Counted from the first letter of the stretch, positions 36,235 to 45,674 are shown. The stretch: 64,000 nt of DNA from a bacterium (GCA_019753235.1 JAIELF010000020.1:96693-160692), one strand, 5' to 3'. Notes: generated by a model not told the origin, from the sequence alone. Translations and numbers: made by a program.

Positions 36235-36578
36235 GCTCCCCCGATTCTGGAACGCCCCTCCCCCGGGCCCGCAGGCCGATCCTATTCGATCGCGGCTCTC
36301 CCGATCTCCTTTTGAGAATTCGCATGGCGATCGCCGTCGGCAGGGCTGTTTTTAATCGGTCCTTGATCACTTCTCTCCCACTTCATCCAATGACATAAGT
36401 GTATACAGTTGAATACGATGCAATCTTGGTCATGGTTTTTTGACGAAACGTCAAAAATCGGTCGCCGTCGCCTGGCGTACTGCGTAAGACATCAATTCGA
36501 AGGACTCGGTCGAATTCGGCCTGGGTCTGGTTGGTCGGGCGCTGGCCGGGCAGATTTGAATTTCGGGAGTCGAGTAGC
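36235..36578. other. Intergenic region upstream of the thiolase gene
   Basis: This 344-bp stretch holds no convincing gene. It contains the perfect inverted repeat at 36437-36457 and GTATAC near 36404. GGGAG lies 10 nt before the GTG of the thiolase gene. Confidence 0.6.
36437..36457. promoter_or_regulatory. Perfect inverted repeat, candidate operator of the beta-oxidation genes
   Basis: TTTTTGACG and CGTCAAAAA flank a 3-nt AAA spacer, a perfect 9-bp dyad. There is no run of T after either arm in the direction of transcription, so it does not look like a terminator. It lies 122 bp before the thiolase start, between fadD and the thiolase, a suitable place for a dimeric repressor such as a TetR/FadR-type regulator. 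Confidence 0.4.
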
Positions 36579-37862
36579 GTGGCAAGAGCAGTCATCGTCG
36601 GGGGAGTTCGTTCGCCTTTTGTCCGGGCGGGAGATCAGCTCCGCTTTACGCCGACCCCGGAATTAGGCCGACTGGTGACTCAAGAGCTTCTCATGCGTTA
36701 CGACGTGAAGCCTGAATCGATCGATGAACTTGTCTGTGGTAACGTGGGTACGCCTCCTGATGCGACCAATGTCGGACGGGTCATCTCTCTTTTGTCGGGC
36801 ATTCCCAAGGAAGTGATCGCCCACACCATTAGCCGAAACTGCGCCAGTGGGATGGATTCGGTCACCCAAGCAGTCGAACACGTCGAGAGTGGTCGATTCA
36901 AGAAGGTGATTGCCCTGGGGGTCGAGTCGATGAGCTCGGCACCGCTTCTCTTCCCCAAACAAATGTCAGAGAAGTTGCTCAACACGACCAAAGCCAAGAC
37001 GACCATGCAGCGGTTGCAGGCCTTTTCGAAGCTACGTGTCAGTGATTTCACGCCGCAAATCGGTTTGGTGATGGGGCTGACCGATCCCGTCTCGGGCTTG
37101 ATCATGGGTAAGACGGCCGAGAAGGTGGCTCGCAAGTTCGGCATCACCCGGGACGACCAGGATGAGTACGCTCTTCGAAGTCACGAGAAGGCGGTTGCTG
37201 CCCTCGAAGCGGGGCGCCTCGCTCGAGAAACCATGACGATCTATCCCGCGCCGAAGAACGATCCGATCACGCAGGACATCGGGCCTCGCAAGGGACAGTC
37301 CATCAAATCGCTGTCGAAACTGAAGCCCTACTTCGATCCGAAGTACGGCAGCGTGACGGTCGGCAATGCGTGCATGGTCACGGATGGCGCGTGTGCATTA
37401 TTGATCATGGACGAAGAGCTGGCCAAAGCCGAGGGTTATCAGCCGATCGGTCGAATCCGATCTTTCGCGTATGCAGGCTGCGACCCGGCAACGATGGGTC
37501 TTGGCCCGGTCTACGCGACTCACAAAGCACTGCAGCAATCGGGAATGCAACTTTCCGATATTCAGCTCACCGAGATCAATGAAGCGTTTGCCGCCCAGGT
37601 GATCGGTTGTCTCCGAGGTTTCGAATCGAAATCTTTCTGCCAAGAGGAGCTTGGCACCAGCGAGGCGCTCGGCTCGATTGATCCCGAAAGGCTCAACGTC
37701 AATGGTGGAGCAATCGCGCTGGGTCACCCGGTCGGCGCGACAGGCAACCGCATCACGCTGACTCTCCTGCACGAAATGGAACGGCGAAACCTCGACGTTG
37801 GCCTTGCGACCCTTTGCGTGGGTGGCGGCCTGGGCGGCGCGGTGATTGTCGAACGAAACTAG
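36579..37862 (+). CDS. fadI: Acetyl-CoA acyltransferase (thiolase)
   Basis: The 427-residue protein starts with GTG at 36579 (ARAVIVGGVRSPF). It catalyses the last step of beta-oxidation. Catalytic residues: Cys88 in SRNCASGMD, His in LGHPVGATG and the second Cys in LCVGGGLGGA. The length matches the longer FadI-type thiolases. It is 56 bp upstream of the FadJ-type gene, and together they form the trifunctional pair. Confidence 0.88.
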   Translation: MARAVIVGGVRSPFVRAGDQLRFTPTPELGRLVTQELLMRYDVKPESIDELVCGNVGTPPDATNVGRVISLLSGIPKEVIAHTISRNCASGMDSVTQAVEHVESGRFKKVIALGVESMSSAPLLFPKQMSEKLLNTTKAKTTMQRLQAFSKLRVSDFTPQIGLVMGLTDPVSGLIMGKTAEKVARKFGITRDDQDEYALRSHEKAVAALEAGRLARETMTIYPAPKNDPITQDIGPRKGQSIKSLSKLKPYFDPKYGSVTVGNACMVTDGACALLIMDEELAKAEGYQPIGRIRSFAYAGCDPATMGLGPVYATHKALQQSGMQLSDIQLTEINEAFAAQVIGCLRGFESKSFCQEELGTSEALGSIDPERLNVNGGAIALGHPVGATGNRITLTLLHEMERRNLDVGLATLCVGGGLGGAVIVERN

Positions 37863-37918
37863 ATCTGCTGAACGATACACCATCGATCGATAAGCCAAAC
37901 GGTTGAGGGGAATTTCCC

Positions 37919-40081
37919 ATGGGTACCTGGAACTCAGTTCAAGGCAACGACGGCATCCTGCACGTGACAATCGATAAGCCAGAGGCGTCGGTCAACGCGT
38001 TCTCGGCATCGGTGCTTGCGGAATTGGAAACGCTGCTCAACGACATCGAACGATCGGCAGGTCAGATCAAAGGCGTTCTCTTTAAGAGTGGCAAGCCGGG
38101 CAACTTCATCGCGGGGGCCGACATCAAAGAGATGTCGAGCATCACCACCAAAGATCAGGCCCGAGCGACGGCGAAGAAGGGTCAGGATCTTTTCGCTCGG
38201 CTTGAACAACTCCCGATGCCGACCGTGGCGGCGATTTCCGGCTCTTGCTTAGGGGGCGGCCTTGAGTTCGCCTTAGCTTGCAAATACCGCGTTGCCGACG
38301 ACGACCGCAAAACCGTTCTTGGATTGCCCGAAGTGCGACTCGGTTTGGTGCCTGGTTGGGGGGGAACGGTCAGGCTCCCTCGATTGGTGGGGACGATGAA
38401 CGGGGTTCAGATGATTCTCGCGGGAGCGATGATCAACGGGACGAAGGCAAAGAGCCGGGGATTGGTTCACGATGTTGTTCCGCCCGAGGCCCTGGAAGCG
38501 GCCGCACTGACGTTCCTACGCAAGGGTGCTCCTCGTGCGAAGAACCCCGGCATCAAGCATCGCGTGATGGAGACCAAGCTTGTCCGAAGCTACATCCTGA
38601 AGCAGGCTGAAAAGCAAATGCTGGCGATGACGCACGGGCACTATCCAGGCCCCAAGCGAGTGATCGAAGTTCTTCGTGCCGGCTTACTAGAAGGGCCCGA
38701 GGCAGGCTTTGCCGCTGAGGCCGACGCGATTGCCGACCTCTCGAAGGATCCGGTCACCGTCGAATGTATTCGGCTCTTCTTCCTGAATGATGAGTCGAAA
38801 AAGTGGGCGGAAGAAGTCGCCCCCAATTACAAGTCCAAGAAACTGACGCACGTCGGTCTTCTGGGGGCGGGGACGATGGGGGCCAGCCTCGCGAAGATCA
38901 TGGCCGACAAGAATATCACGGTTCGCCTGAAGGATGTCTCGGCCGACGCGTTGGCGAAAGGCCTCAAGGTCGCTCGCAATCTTTGCGACAAAGACGTAAA
39001 GAAAAAGAAAGTAAGCAAGCGTGAGGCTGACCGCTGCTTTGGCCGACTTAGCCCCACGACCGAGTACACCGGCCTCAAACATGCCGAGCTCGTGATAGAG
39101 GCGGTGATCGAAGATCTCGACATTAAGAAGAAGGTCTTCCGCGATCTTCAAATCGCTTGCGGGCCTGACACGATTCTTGCCACCAACACCAGTTCGCTTC
39201 GACTTTCCGATATGGTGGGCGCGATCGATCGACCGGAGCGATTCGTCGGGATCCACTTCTTCAATCCGCCGCACAAGATGCAGCTGGTGGAGATCGTCAC
39301 CCTCGATAGTACAGGGCAAGACGCGATTTCGACCGCCGTCGCCTTGGTGACCAAGCTGGGTAAGACCCCGGTGGTAGTCAAGGATTGTCCTGGTTTTCTC
39401 GTCAATCGGCTGTTGACCCCTTACATGAACGAAGCGGGGTACTTGCTTGCCGAGGTTGATGATCCGATGGAAGTCGAGAAGGCGGCTCTCGAGTTCGGCT
39501 TCCCGATGGGGCCGCTCGAGTTGATGGATCTGGTCGGTGCGGGCGTCGCCGCGAAGGTATCGCAGGTTCTATTCGAAGCGTACGGCGAGCGGATGCAGCC
39601 GGCCCCTGCGTGGAAGAGACTCACCGAGTTACAAAAATCGCTCGGCCAAGGGGCGCAGACGAAGGTCATCCTCGGAAAGGGATCGAAGAAAAAGATCAAC
39701 CCGGACGTGGCAAAAGTACTGGCGGACATTCGGCGAGAGCACCGTGCTCAGGCAGGAGCGGCGGCGTCGGATCGCCTTTCTCATACCGAGATTGCCGAGC
39801 GATTGGTCTTCCCGGTGATCAACGAGGCGGCTCGAGCGCTCGAGGAAGGAATCGTTCGCTATCCCGAAGAAGTCGACATGGCGATGGTGTTTGGCACCGG
39901 CTTCGCGCCGTTTCGCGGGGGGCCGCTTCGTTACGCGGACTCGATCGGCGTCAGCTATGTCGTCGAGACGCTCGAGCGATTGGCCGCCCAGCATCCTCGT
40001 TTGGCACCCAGTGATGCACTTCGGCATCGCGCCGCCATTGGTGGCCGGGCGTTCGAGTCGGCTCTCAAAGTCCCTGTCTAA
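37919..40081 (+). CDS. fadJ: FadJ-type 3-hydroxyacyl-CoA dehydrogenase/enoyl-CoA hydratase
   Basis: This 720-residue multifunctional enzyme combines hydratase and dehydrogenase steps. The N-terminal crotonase domain keeps both catalytic Glu residues (GGGLEFALACK and LPEVRLGLVPGWGGT). The Rossmann domain begins at HVGLLGAGTMG (about 317). The dehydrogenase His is in GIHFFNPPHKMQLVEI, and the C-terminal helical domains carry FPMGPLELMDLVG and FAPFRGGPLRYAD. The family length is normal. It directly follows the thiolase gene. Confidence 0.9.
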   Translation: MGTWNSVQGNDGILHVTIDKPEASVNAFSASVLAELETLLNDIERSAGQIKGVLFKSGKPGNFIAGADIKEMSSITTKDQARATAKKGQDLFARLEQLPMPTVAAISGSCLGGGLEFALACKYRVADDDRKTVLGLPEVRLGLVPGWGGTVRLPRLVGTMNGVQMILAGAMINGTKAKSRGLVHDVVPPEALEAAALTFLRKGAPRAKNPGIKHRVMETKLVRSYILKQAEKQMLAMTHGHYPGPKRVIEVLRAGLLEGPEAGFAAEADAIADLSKDPVTVECIRLFFLNDESKKWAEEVAPNYKSKKLTHVGLLGAGTMGASLAKIMADKNITVRLKDVSADALAKGLKVARNLCDKDVKKKKVSKREADRCFGRLSPTTEYTGLKHAELVIEAVIEDLDIKKKVFRDLQIACGPDTILATNTSSLRLSDMVGAIDRPERFVGIHFFNPPHKMQLVEIVTLDSTGQDAISTAVALVTKLGKTPVVVKDCPGFLVNRLLTPYMNEAGYLLAEVDDPMEVEKAALEFGFPMGPLELMDLVGAGVAAKVSQVLFEAYGERMQPAPAWKRLTELQKSLGQGAQTKVILGKGSKKKINPDVAKVLADIRREHRAQAGAAASDRLSHTEIAERLVFPVINEAARALEEGIVRYPEEVDMAMVFGTGFAPFRGGPLRYADSIGVSYVVETLERLAAQHPRLAPSDALRHRAAIGGRAFESALKVPV

Positions 40082-40420
40082 AGTTGTTTAAAGAAACGCC
40101 GCTCGGTGATCGATCGAGCGAGATGTTCTGTCCGACCATCGAGATCCTTTCTCGGCCGCCACTGAAAATGAGACGCTGCTGCCTACCCGCACACACATTT
40201 CTGGCCATCCTGCGATGACAAGGGCCGAAGGAACTTGCAGTAATCTTTTCAGGCGAAGACTCGCTTGGAATCGATCACGTCGCTAGACTCAGACGGCACT
40301 CGTCCGGGGGGAACCTTCGCCAAGGGCGACATCCGCATCGAGTCGGAGAGATCGCCTGTTCGCACAGGCTTGATGCGTTCGTGGATTTTGGATCATCATG
40401 GGATCGTTGGGCAAGGCAGC

Positions 40421-42826
40421 ATGAATGTCTACGCGGATTTATTTGGTCGCAACCGCGTGTTGATCGCCCTGATTGCGGTCGTTTTCTCTTCCCTTGCGGG
40501 TTATGGAATTACTTTCCTCGAAATTGATGACACGCCTCGCAATCTTTTTGCCGCCCAGGACGATGACTTTCGCCAGCTGGAAAGCCTCTTTAAAGATTTT
40601 GGTTCTGACGACAATGACTGCGTGGTCGTTCTGGAGGGAGAAACGCTTTATGCTCCCGAGGGTGCCAGCGCGATCCGCAAGATACTGGCGGGTGTCCTTG
40701 CGGAACGAGCCCATGATCTAGGGCTCGAATCGGTCCAAAGTGTGGCCGACATCGGTCTACTTCCCCCCGAGAGTGCAACCCCCGAGGTCTATCAAAGGCA
40801 GCGAGACGAAGCGCTTCGGCATCCTCTCGTCGCGGGTCAGCTTCTTTCTCGCGATGGGAAGATGATGCTGATCTTTGCCCGAATTCGCAGCGACTATGAC
40901 GTCATCAAAAAGGTCGAGCCCGCTGTCAACGAGGTTCGCCGAATCACCGCCGAGGCGGTTCAGGGAACGAGTCTTCGTGGATCGGTCACAGGAATCCCCA
41001 CGCTCCGGGCCGAGGTGATCCAAAGCCTTCGGGCAACCCAGCTCAACTACACCATTCTCGGGACGGGGATTGCGTTTTTCGCGGGCATTCTCGTCTTTCG
41101 CCGACCGACAGCGGTTCTTGTCGTTTCTCTTCCTGCATTCGTCTCGGTTTTTTGGACGCTTGGTCTGCTTGGGCTGATGGGAGAGAAACTGAATGTCGTC
41201 AACAGCGTGATGCCCTCCCTCATTCTGGTGATCGCCTTTACCGACGCGGTTCACTTGCTGGTCCACATCCGCAAGTCCCGAGCCGAGGGAATGGAACGTC
41301 TCGAAGCGGTGCAGTCGGCCATTCGGCACCTGGGGCTGGCCTGCTTCATGACCTCTTTCACAACGGCGATCGGGTTCGGATCGCTTCTGGTCGCGCGGGT
41401 GCAGACGGTGCAAGGTCTGGGAATCGACTGTGCTTTCGGGGCAATGGTCGGGTTCATCGCGACCATCATGTTGGTTCCGCTGCTGGCGAGTACGCGATTA
41501 GGTGATAACCTCGTTCTCAAACAGGGGAGCGAGACAGAACCCCTCGCCGTTCGCTGGATGGCGAAGCTGCTCGTCGCCAGCGGTCGATGGCCGAGAACGG
41601 TAACGGTGTTGGGGACGATAGCGACGATCTACTTCTGCTGGACCGCGTTGAGTTTGAAGCCGGACAATCGGTTGACAGAAACCCTTCCGACGGGAAGTCC
41701 GTCGTATCAAACCATGGAACGATGTGATGAAGCGTTCGGCGGCGTGTTGCTCGTTCACACGGTGGTTGATTGGCCGGAAGGGACCAAGCTCGGTTCGCCC
41801 GAGTTATTGGCCGTCCACGAGGATTTGCACGCTCTTTACTCGGGAAACGAGTTGCTGGGCTCGAAGGGGCAACCCCTTTTGGTCAGCCCGATTTCGTACC
41901 TCAACTTTCTGCAGGCGATCCCTCGCGGGCGAATCAAGCTAGAGAACCTTGCCCGGGCGGTGGCGATTTACAAGGATCTCCCCATCGTGGGGCCATTGAC
42001 CGTCCCGCCGACGGTGCTGGGTCGGTTCGTGCGAGAGGATCTCCGCCGATCGCTGGTGAGTATTCACATTCGCGATATCGGCGTGCAAGAGTATCAACCG
42101 GTCTTTGATAAAGCTCGGATCAAACTGGCCGAGCTCGAAAAGAAACATCCTGGCTTCAAGCTTCGCCTGACCGGGACGCCGGTCGTGGCAAGCTACAAAG
42201 TCCGCGAAATGATTGAGGATCTCGCCAGCAGTCTGATGCTCGCGGGACTCATCATTTTCATCATCATGGCACTCGCGTTCCGGTCGGCCTTGCTCGGATT
42301 CATCAGTGTGTTGCCGAACATTTTCCCGTTGGCACTGACGGCGGCAACGCTGGTTTGGCTTGGGATGCCTTTGCAGATGGCCAGCGTGATCGTCTTCAAC
42401 ATCGGTATCGGCATGGCCGTTGATAACACGATCCATCTGATCACCCGTTTTCAACGGGAGCTTCCCATTGATCGCGACGTGCATGCAGCGCTCGGTCGAA
42501 CCGGCATGTCGGTCGGCAAGGCGGTCCTGTCGACCACCGTGGTCTTGCTTGCGGGGTTCGGTTCAGTGGGGATCAGCGAGATTCCGGTGACGAGGCTTTT
42601 CTCGATGCTGGCCTGCATGATGTTGGCGTCGGCTTTGATCGGCGACTTGATCCTTCTGCCGGCGATGCTCGCCGTCTTCTTCAAGCAATCTCCGCCGAAT
42701 AGTCAGCCAGCTTTGCTACCCCGTCCGTCGTGGGACGATCCAGGAGTCCTCGACGTCGAAGGTCGAGAAAGAGAAGCTGCCGATACATCGATTCGACCAC
42801 CGGCATCGCTACCTTCCGCTCGTTAG
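40421..42826 (+). CDS. RND/MMPL-family membrane transporter
   Basis: From the ATG at 40421 (MNVYADLF, with AAGG upstream) the protein has 801 residues; longer starts at 40373 or 40265 are possible. It has two repeats of one TM, a large periplasmic loop and five TMs, typical of MMPL/HpnN-like lipid exporters, with sterol-sensing-like cores NVVNSVMPSLILVIAFTDAV and NIGIGMAVDNTIHL. Following the beta-oxidation genes, it may export lipids or hopanoid-type molecules. The last 48 residues after the final TM are encoded opposite the ketopantoate-reductase gene. Confidence 0.8.
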   Translation: MNVYADLFGRNRVLIALIAVVFSSLAGYGITFLEIDDTPRNLFAAQDDDFRQLESLFKDFGSDDNDCVVVLEGETLYAPEGASAIRKILAGVLAERAHDLGLESVQSVADIGLLPPESATPEVYQRQRDEALRHPLVAGQLLSRDGKMMLIFARIRSDYDVIKKVEPAVNEVRRITAEAVQGTSLRGSVTGIPTLRAEVIQSLRATQLNYTILGTGIAFFAGILVFRRPTAVLVVSLPAFVSVFWTLGLLGLMGEKLNVVNSVMPSLILVIAFTDAVHLLVHIRKSRAEGMERLEAVQSAIRHLGLACFMTSFTTAIGFGSLLVARVQTVQGLGIDCAFGAMVGFIATIMLVPLLASTRLGDNLVLKQGSETEPLAVRWMAKLLVASGRWPRTVTVLGTIATIYFCWTALSLKPDNRLTETLPTGSPSYQTMERCDEAFGGVLLVHTVVDWPEGTKLGSPELLAVHEDLHALYSGNELLGSKGQPLLVSPISYLNFLQAIPRGRIKLENLARAVAIYKDLPIVGPLTVPPTVLGRFVREDLRRSLVSIHIRDIGVQEYQPVFDKARIKLAELEKKHPGFKLRLTGTPVVASYKVREMIEDLASSLMLAGLIIFIIMALAFRSALLGFISVLPNIFPLALTAATLVWLGMPLQMASVIVFNIGIGMAVDNTIHLITRFQRELPIDRDVHAALGRTGMSVGKAVLSTTVVLLAGFGSVGISEIPVTRLFSMLACMMLASALIGDLILLPAMLAVFFKQSPPNSQPALLPRPSWDDPGVLDVEGREREAADTSIRPPASLPSAR

Positions 42827-43679
42827 CCAATCGCAGCGGAGCTCCGAAAATCGCTTCGACTTCCAGCGGACGACGTTCGTCGTAATCGACCCGCATGCTG
42901 GTTCGGTACGGCTTCATCACCCGGGTATGTTCGATCATCGTGGAGATGAACGAATCCTCGATAACTCTTCCGTCGGCCGCCGCTGCCCGGGCAACTTCTT
43001 CCATGATGGTTCGGACCAATGGCCCCAGGCGAGGATCGCCCACGAGGTGATTGGTCTCTTCGGTCAGAATCACACTCAATCCGTTGAACGGGATATTCCA
43101 GACGAGTTTTTTCCATCGTGCCAGCCGTAAGTCGGCAGCAAGTGGGGTCTCTATGCCCGCCCGATGAAAGTCGCTTGCGATCTCCTGCATTCGCGACGTG
43201 ATACCGCCGGCCCGACCGTCGATAGCCAGTTCCCCCAGGGCAATCGTTCCATAATCGAGATGCTGGATGTGGCCAGGACCGATTTTGTTCGAGCAAAGAA
43301 AGCAGCAGGCTCCCATGACCCGCTCGACGCCGACATGCTCGGCCACCTGTTCTTCGATCCCCCAGCCGTTTTCCATCACAAGCACCACTCCATCGGGCTT
43401 CAGGGTTTGAGCCAGATGGGGGAGGACCTGCGCGTTCGAGGTACTTTTGAGGCACAGAAGAACAACATCGGCCGGCGGAAGGGATTCGAGAGTGGGGTAA
43501 ACATCGACAGGCCGTAGGGCGAAATCGCCGTCCTTCGAGTCGACCTGCCAACCCTGATCGCGCAGCGTCTGAAAATCTCCTCTCGCGAGGAACTGGATCG
43601 GCACACCCGCCCGTCCGAGCCGGCACCCGTAAAAGCCGCCGAGGGCTCCCGAGCCGATCACGCTGTAAAGTCGGCCCAT
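42681..43679 (-). CDS. panE: 2-dehydropantoate 2-reductase-like protein
   Basis: The 332-residue protein starts at the ATG at 43679 behind AGGAG. It matches the ApbA/PanE family: the NADP-binding start SVIGSGALGGFYG, CLKSTSNAQVLPHL, the central ARWKKLVWNIPFNGLSVI (Lys and Asn of the active site) and a C-terminal helical domain with E-x-x-x-IFGAPL. It would reduce ketopantoate to pantoate for CoA synthesis. Paralogs with other substrates are common. Its 3' end overlaps the MMPL gene by 146 bp tail to tail. Confidence 0.75.
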   Translation of the reverse strand: MGRLYSVIGSGALGGFYGCRLGRAGVPIQFLARGDFQTLRDQGWQVDSKDGDFALRPVDVYPTLESLPPADVVLLCLKSTSNAQVLPHLAQTLKPDGVVLVMENGWGIEEQVAEHVGVERVMGACCFLCSNKIGPGHIQHLDYGTIALGELAIDGRAGGITSRMQEIASDFHRAGIETPLAADLRLARWKKLVWNIPFNGLSVILTEETNHLVGDPRLGPLVRTIMEEVARAAAADGRVIEDSFISTMIEHTRVMKPYRTSMRVDYDERRPLEVEAIFGAPLRLANERKVAMPVVESMYRQLLFLDLRRRGLLDRPTTDGVAKLADYSAEIA

Positions 43680-44194
43680 CAATGTTTTCTCCTGAAATAC
43701 TTCTCTTTTGATACGGAACCCAAACCCCGAAGAAGAGGGGACTTCGGACGATCGATTTCCTTCATTTCGAAAACCGCGGATTTTGGGGAGTTTAGTGTTG
43801 AACCTGACAGGCAGGCTGGCTATTCTCTGTGGGTCGGCGTTGTTTCAGCGTCGATCCCTCAATTGGGACCGAGGTGACTCGGTCCTGCGGTGCTGACCTC
43901 AAAGAGAGCTGTTCTCTCGCTCAAAAAGTTGAGTGATAGTTCTCCTGCCCAACGCTTTAATGCGTTCGTTTTGGCTTACCAACGGATAAGACCTTCGGTT
44001 TGCCTTTATGCTTGGTCGGTTTGAATGCTTCTTTTCCTGGCCCGTGGCTTGGGAAGATCGTTTTAACCCCCTTGCATCTGCTTGATGGGAGCAGCCCTTC
44101 TCTGAAGGGCCTCCGGCTTAGCCAACGATCGGTTTCATCCTTGAGACCGAGCGTTCGACGGTTTTGACATGCCTTCAAGAGGAGATGGAAGAAA
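43680..44194. other. Intergenic/leader region with hairpins before the PEP-CTERM gene
   Basis: No gene is supported in these 515 bp. Two clear hairpins occur. One at 43866-43885 is GGACCGAG with loop GTGA and CTCGGTCC. The other at 44094-44110 is GCCCTTC with loop TCT and GAAGGGC. The second lies about 85 bp before the downstream ATG and may be in its leader. I cannot match either to a known riboswitch. Confidence 0.4.
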
Positions 44195-44811
44195 ATGTTT
44201 CGATCGATGATGGCAGCCCTGACGCTGCTTGTGGCAACTTCGGGCCCCGTTCTGGCCGGTTTCGATGTCTTTATGGACGAACTTCCCGGCCCGATTCCAG
44301 TGGGCGTCGGACCTGGAGCGGTCTTCGTTCCTGAGCCTAGCATGGGTTTAGGCGAAGGGACTTTCCTCGGTTACATCGGTAGTGGCGCGACGTACGGTGC
44401 CGGCCCGGGATTGATTTCACTCTTCCCGAATCAGACGACGCCGATCCTTCTCGGTAACGCGGATGGACTTCTCTTCGTCAGCTTCACCTCGCCGGTCAGC
44501 TATTTGCAGTTTGACATCGGCCTGTTGACCGCCTTCAATCAATCGCTCGATTACACGGTTGGAATTTTCACCGTTGGCAGCGTGAATCCGACTGTCGCGA
44601 TTCCGCGAGACATCACCTCCACCGGTTTCCTGCCCTATGAGACTTTCTCGTACGCCTCTCCTTCGGCGGACATCACCGGCTTTGTTCTTTCGTTCCCAGC
44701 CAATGTCGGCCAGTTTGCGGTCGACAACATCACGAAGCATCGACCATGATGATGCTCGCCTCGGCAGCTGGCTTGATCGGTGCGGCTCGGTTCGCTCGCC
44801 GAACTCGCTAA
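44195..44811 (+). pseudogene. Frameshifted PEP-CTERM protein gene
   Basis: The frame from the ATG at 44195 (ribosome site AGGAGATGG) gives a signal peptide and a beta-rich secreted body, then stops early at 44747-44749 (DNITKHRP). In the next frame, from 44734 to the stop at 44809-44811, the sequence reads EASTMMMLASAAG, LIGAARFARRTR. This is a classic PEP-CTERM-type hydrophobic anchor with basic tail. A single missing base near 44731-44734 would join DNIT directly to EAST and restore a protein of about 205 residues. The gene is therefore either disrupted, programmed for frameshift, or affected by a sequencing error. The sorting Pro-Glu-Pro would be a divergent EAS. Confidence 0.7.
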
Positions 44812-44874
44812 CGACGAATCGCTCTTGAGTCGGATCCTTGCATCGACTCAAGACCTTTCCTGGCAAATAACGCG

Positions 44875-44905
44875 TTGCCAACCCCAATCTCCTCGGGGTT
44901 GGTAA
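44875..44905. terminator. GC-rich hairpin, possible terminator after the PEP-CTERM gene
   Basis: CCAACCCC and GGGGTTGG form a perfect 8-bp stem with a 9-nt loop, extendable through a G-T pair and two A-T pairs. It lies 64 bp after the restored stop. There is no long T tract, so termination strength is uncertain. Confidence 0.4.
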
Positions 44906-45089
44906 ATGCATTTCTTGGCGGTCCGCTTTGTGTCGCGCGAAGTAAGAGGCCGCGTCGAAAGAGGCGACTGGCTCCGAGCGGGGCCCTCGTTGGAACAAGG
45001 GATTCACTTCGTATCAGTTGCTTATCTCCGACTTTGCACTCGCCGTTAGGTCGCGAAGAGACCCGGTATGCTTCCGTTTCGTCGGGCCG

Positions 45090-45674
45090 TCAAGGTAAGG
45101 GAGAAGTCTTTGACCTTCGGCCGACGATCGATTCCAGTTCTAACTCAAAAGGCCCCGTTTGTTTGCCACTGATCATCAACCCGGCCGAGTAGACTCGGCG
45201 AAGGTCCAGTGAGCCGGCATTGGGAACAGGGCGTCCCCGAAAGACCGGGCGAAAAGATCGGATGGGGAGCACGACCGTCATCCATTGGCCAGCCATTGTC
45301 GCGAATGACGCGCGATAGGTCACGCCATCCAGCCCTGGATCATTCTTGAGATTGATCGAATAAGTCTTGCCGTCGCCGTGAACTCGCAAGACGACGAACT
45401 CGACGCCGGTCCAATCGCGTTCTTGAGCGGGTGAGCGGACCGAGGCGAAGCCCCCGTTGTTCTCCATCGACACTTGCCCGCGAAACAATGCCGACTTCCG
45501 ATCGCTGGCAACCATTTCGCTTTCGGAAACGCCTCCCATCACGCGATCATCAATCGACTTCCAATCATCGACGGCATCCGCCTCACGAAAATCAAAAAGG
45601 ATCTGCTCTAGATCGTCCACAGAAGGTGCTCCCAAACTCCAGGCCATCACCAACCACAAACAACCCGGTATCAT
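45090..45674 (-). CDS. Exported CIA30-domain protein
   Basis: The 194-residue protein starts at the ATG at 45674 after GGAAAC and has a signal peptide (MIPGCLWLVMAWSLG). The CIA30 fold is shown by WKSIDDRVMGGVSES, FRGQVSMENNGGFASVRS and LRVHGDGKTYSINL, with IRSFRPVFRGRPV near the end. This is the galactose-binding-like domain named after a complex I assembly factor. In bacteria it occurs in small exported proteins of unknown role. It lies 47 bp downstream of the SMP-30-like gene's stop on the same strand, reading away from it. Confidence 0.8.
   Translation of the reverse strand: MIPGCLWLVMAWSLGAPSVDDLEQILFDFREADAVDDWKSIDDRVMGGVSESEMVASDRKSALFRGQVSMENNGGFASVRSPAQERDWTGVEFVVLRVHGDGKTYSINLKNDPGLDGVTYRASFATMAGQWMTVVLPIRSFRPVFRGRPVPNAGSLDLRRVYSAGLMISGKQTGPFELELESIVGRRSKTSPLP

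Noticed and set aside
36437..36457. Dyad as a rho-independent terminator after fadD
   Set aside because: It lies 200 bp past the stop, has A/T arms rather than a GC stem, and is not followed by a T tract.
44041..44194. Possible c-di-GMP (GEMM-type) riboswitch, prompted by a GCCTCCGGC stretch
   Set aside because: The flanking conserved segments and paired arms of the GEMM motif could not be found. Only a simple hairpin is supported.
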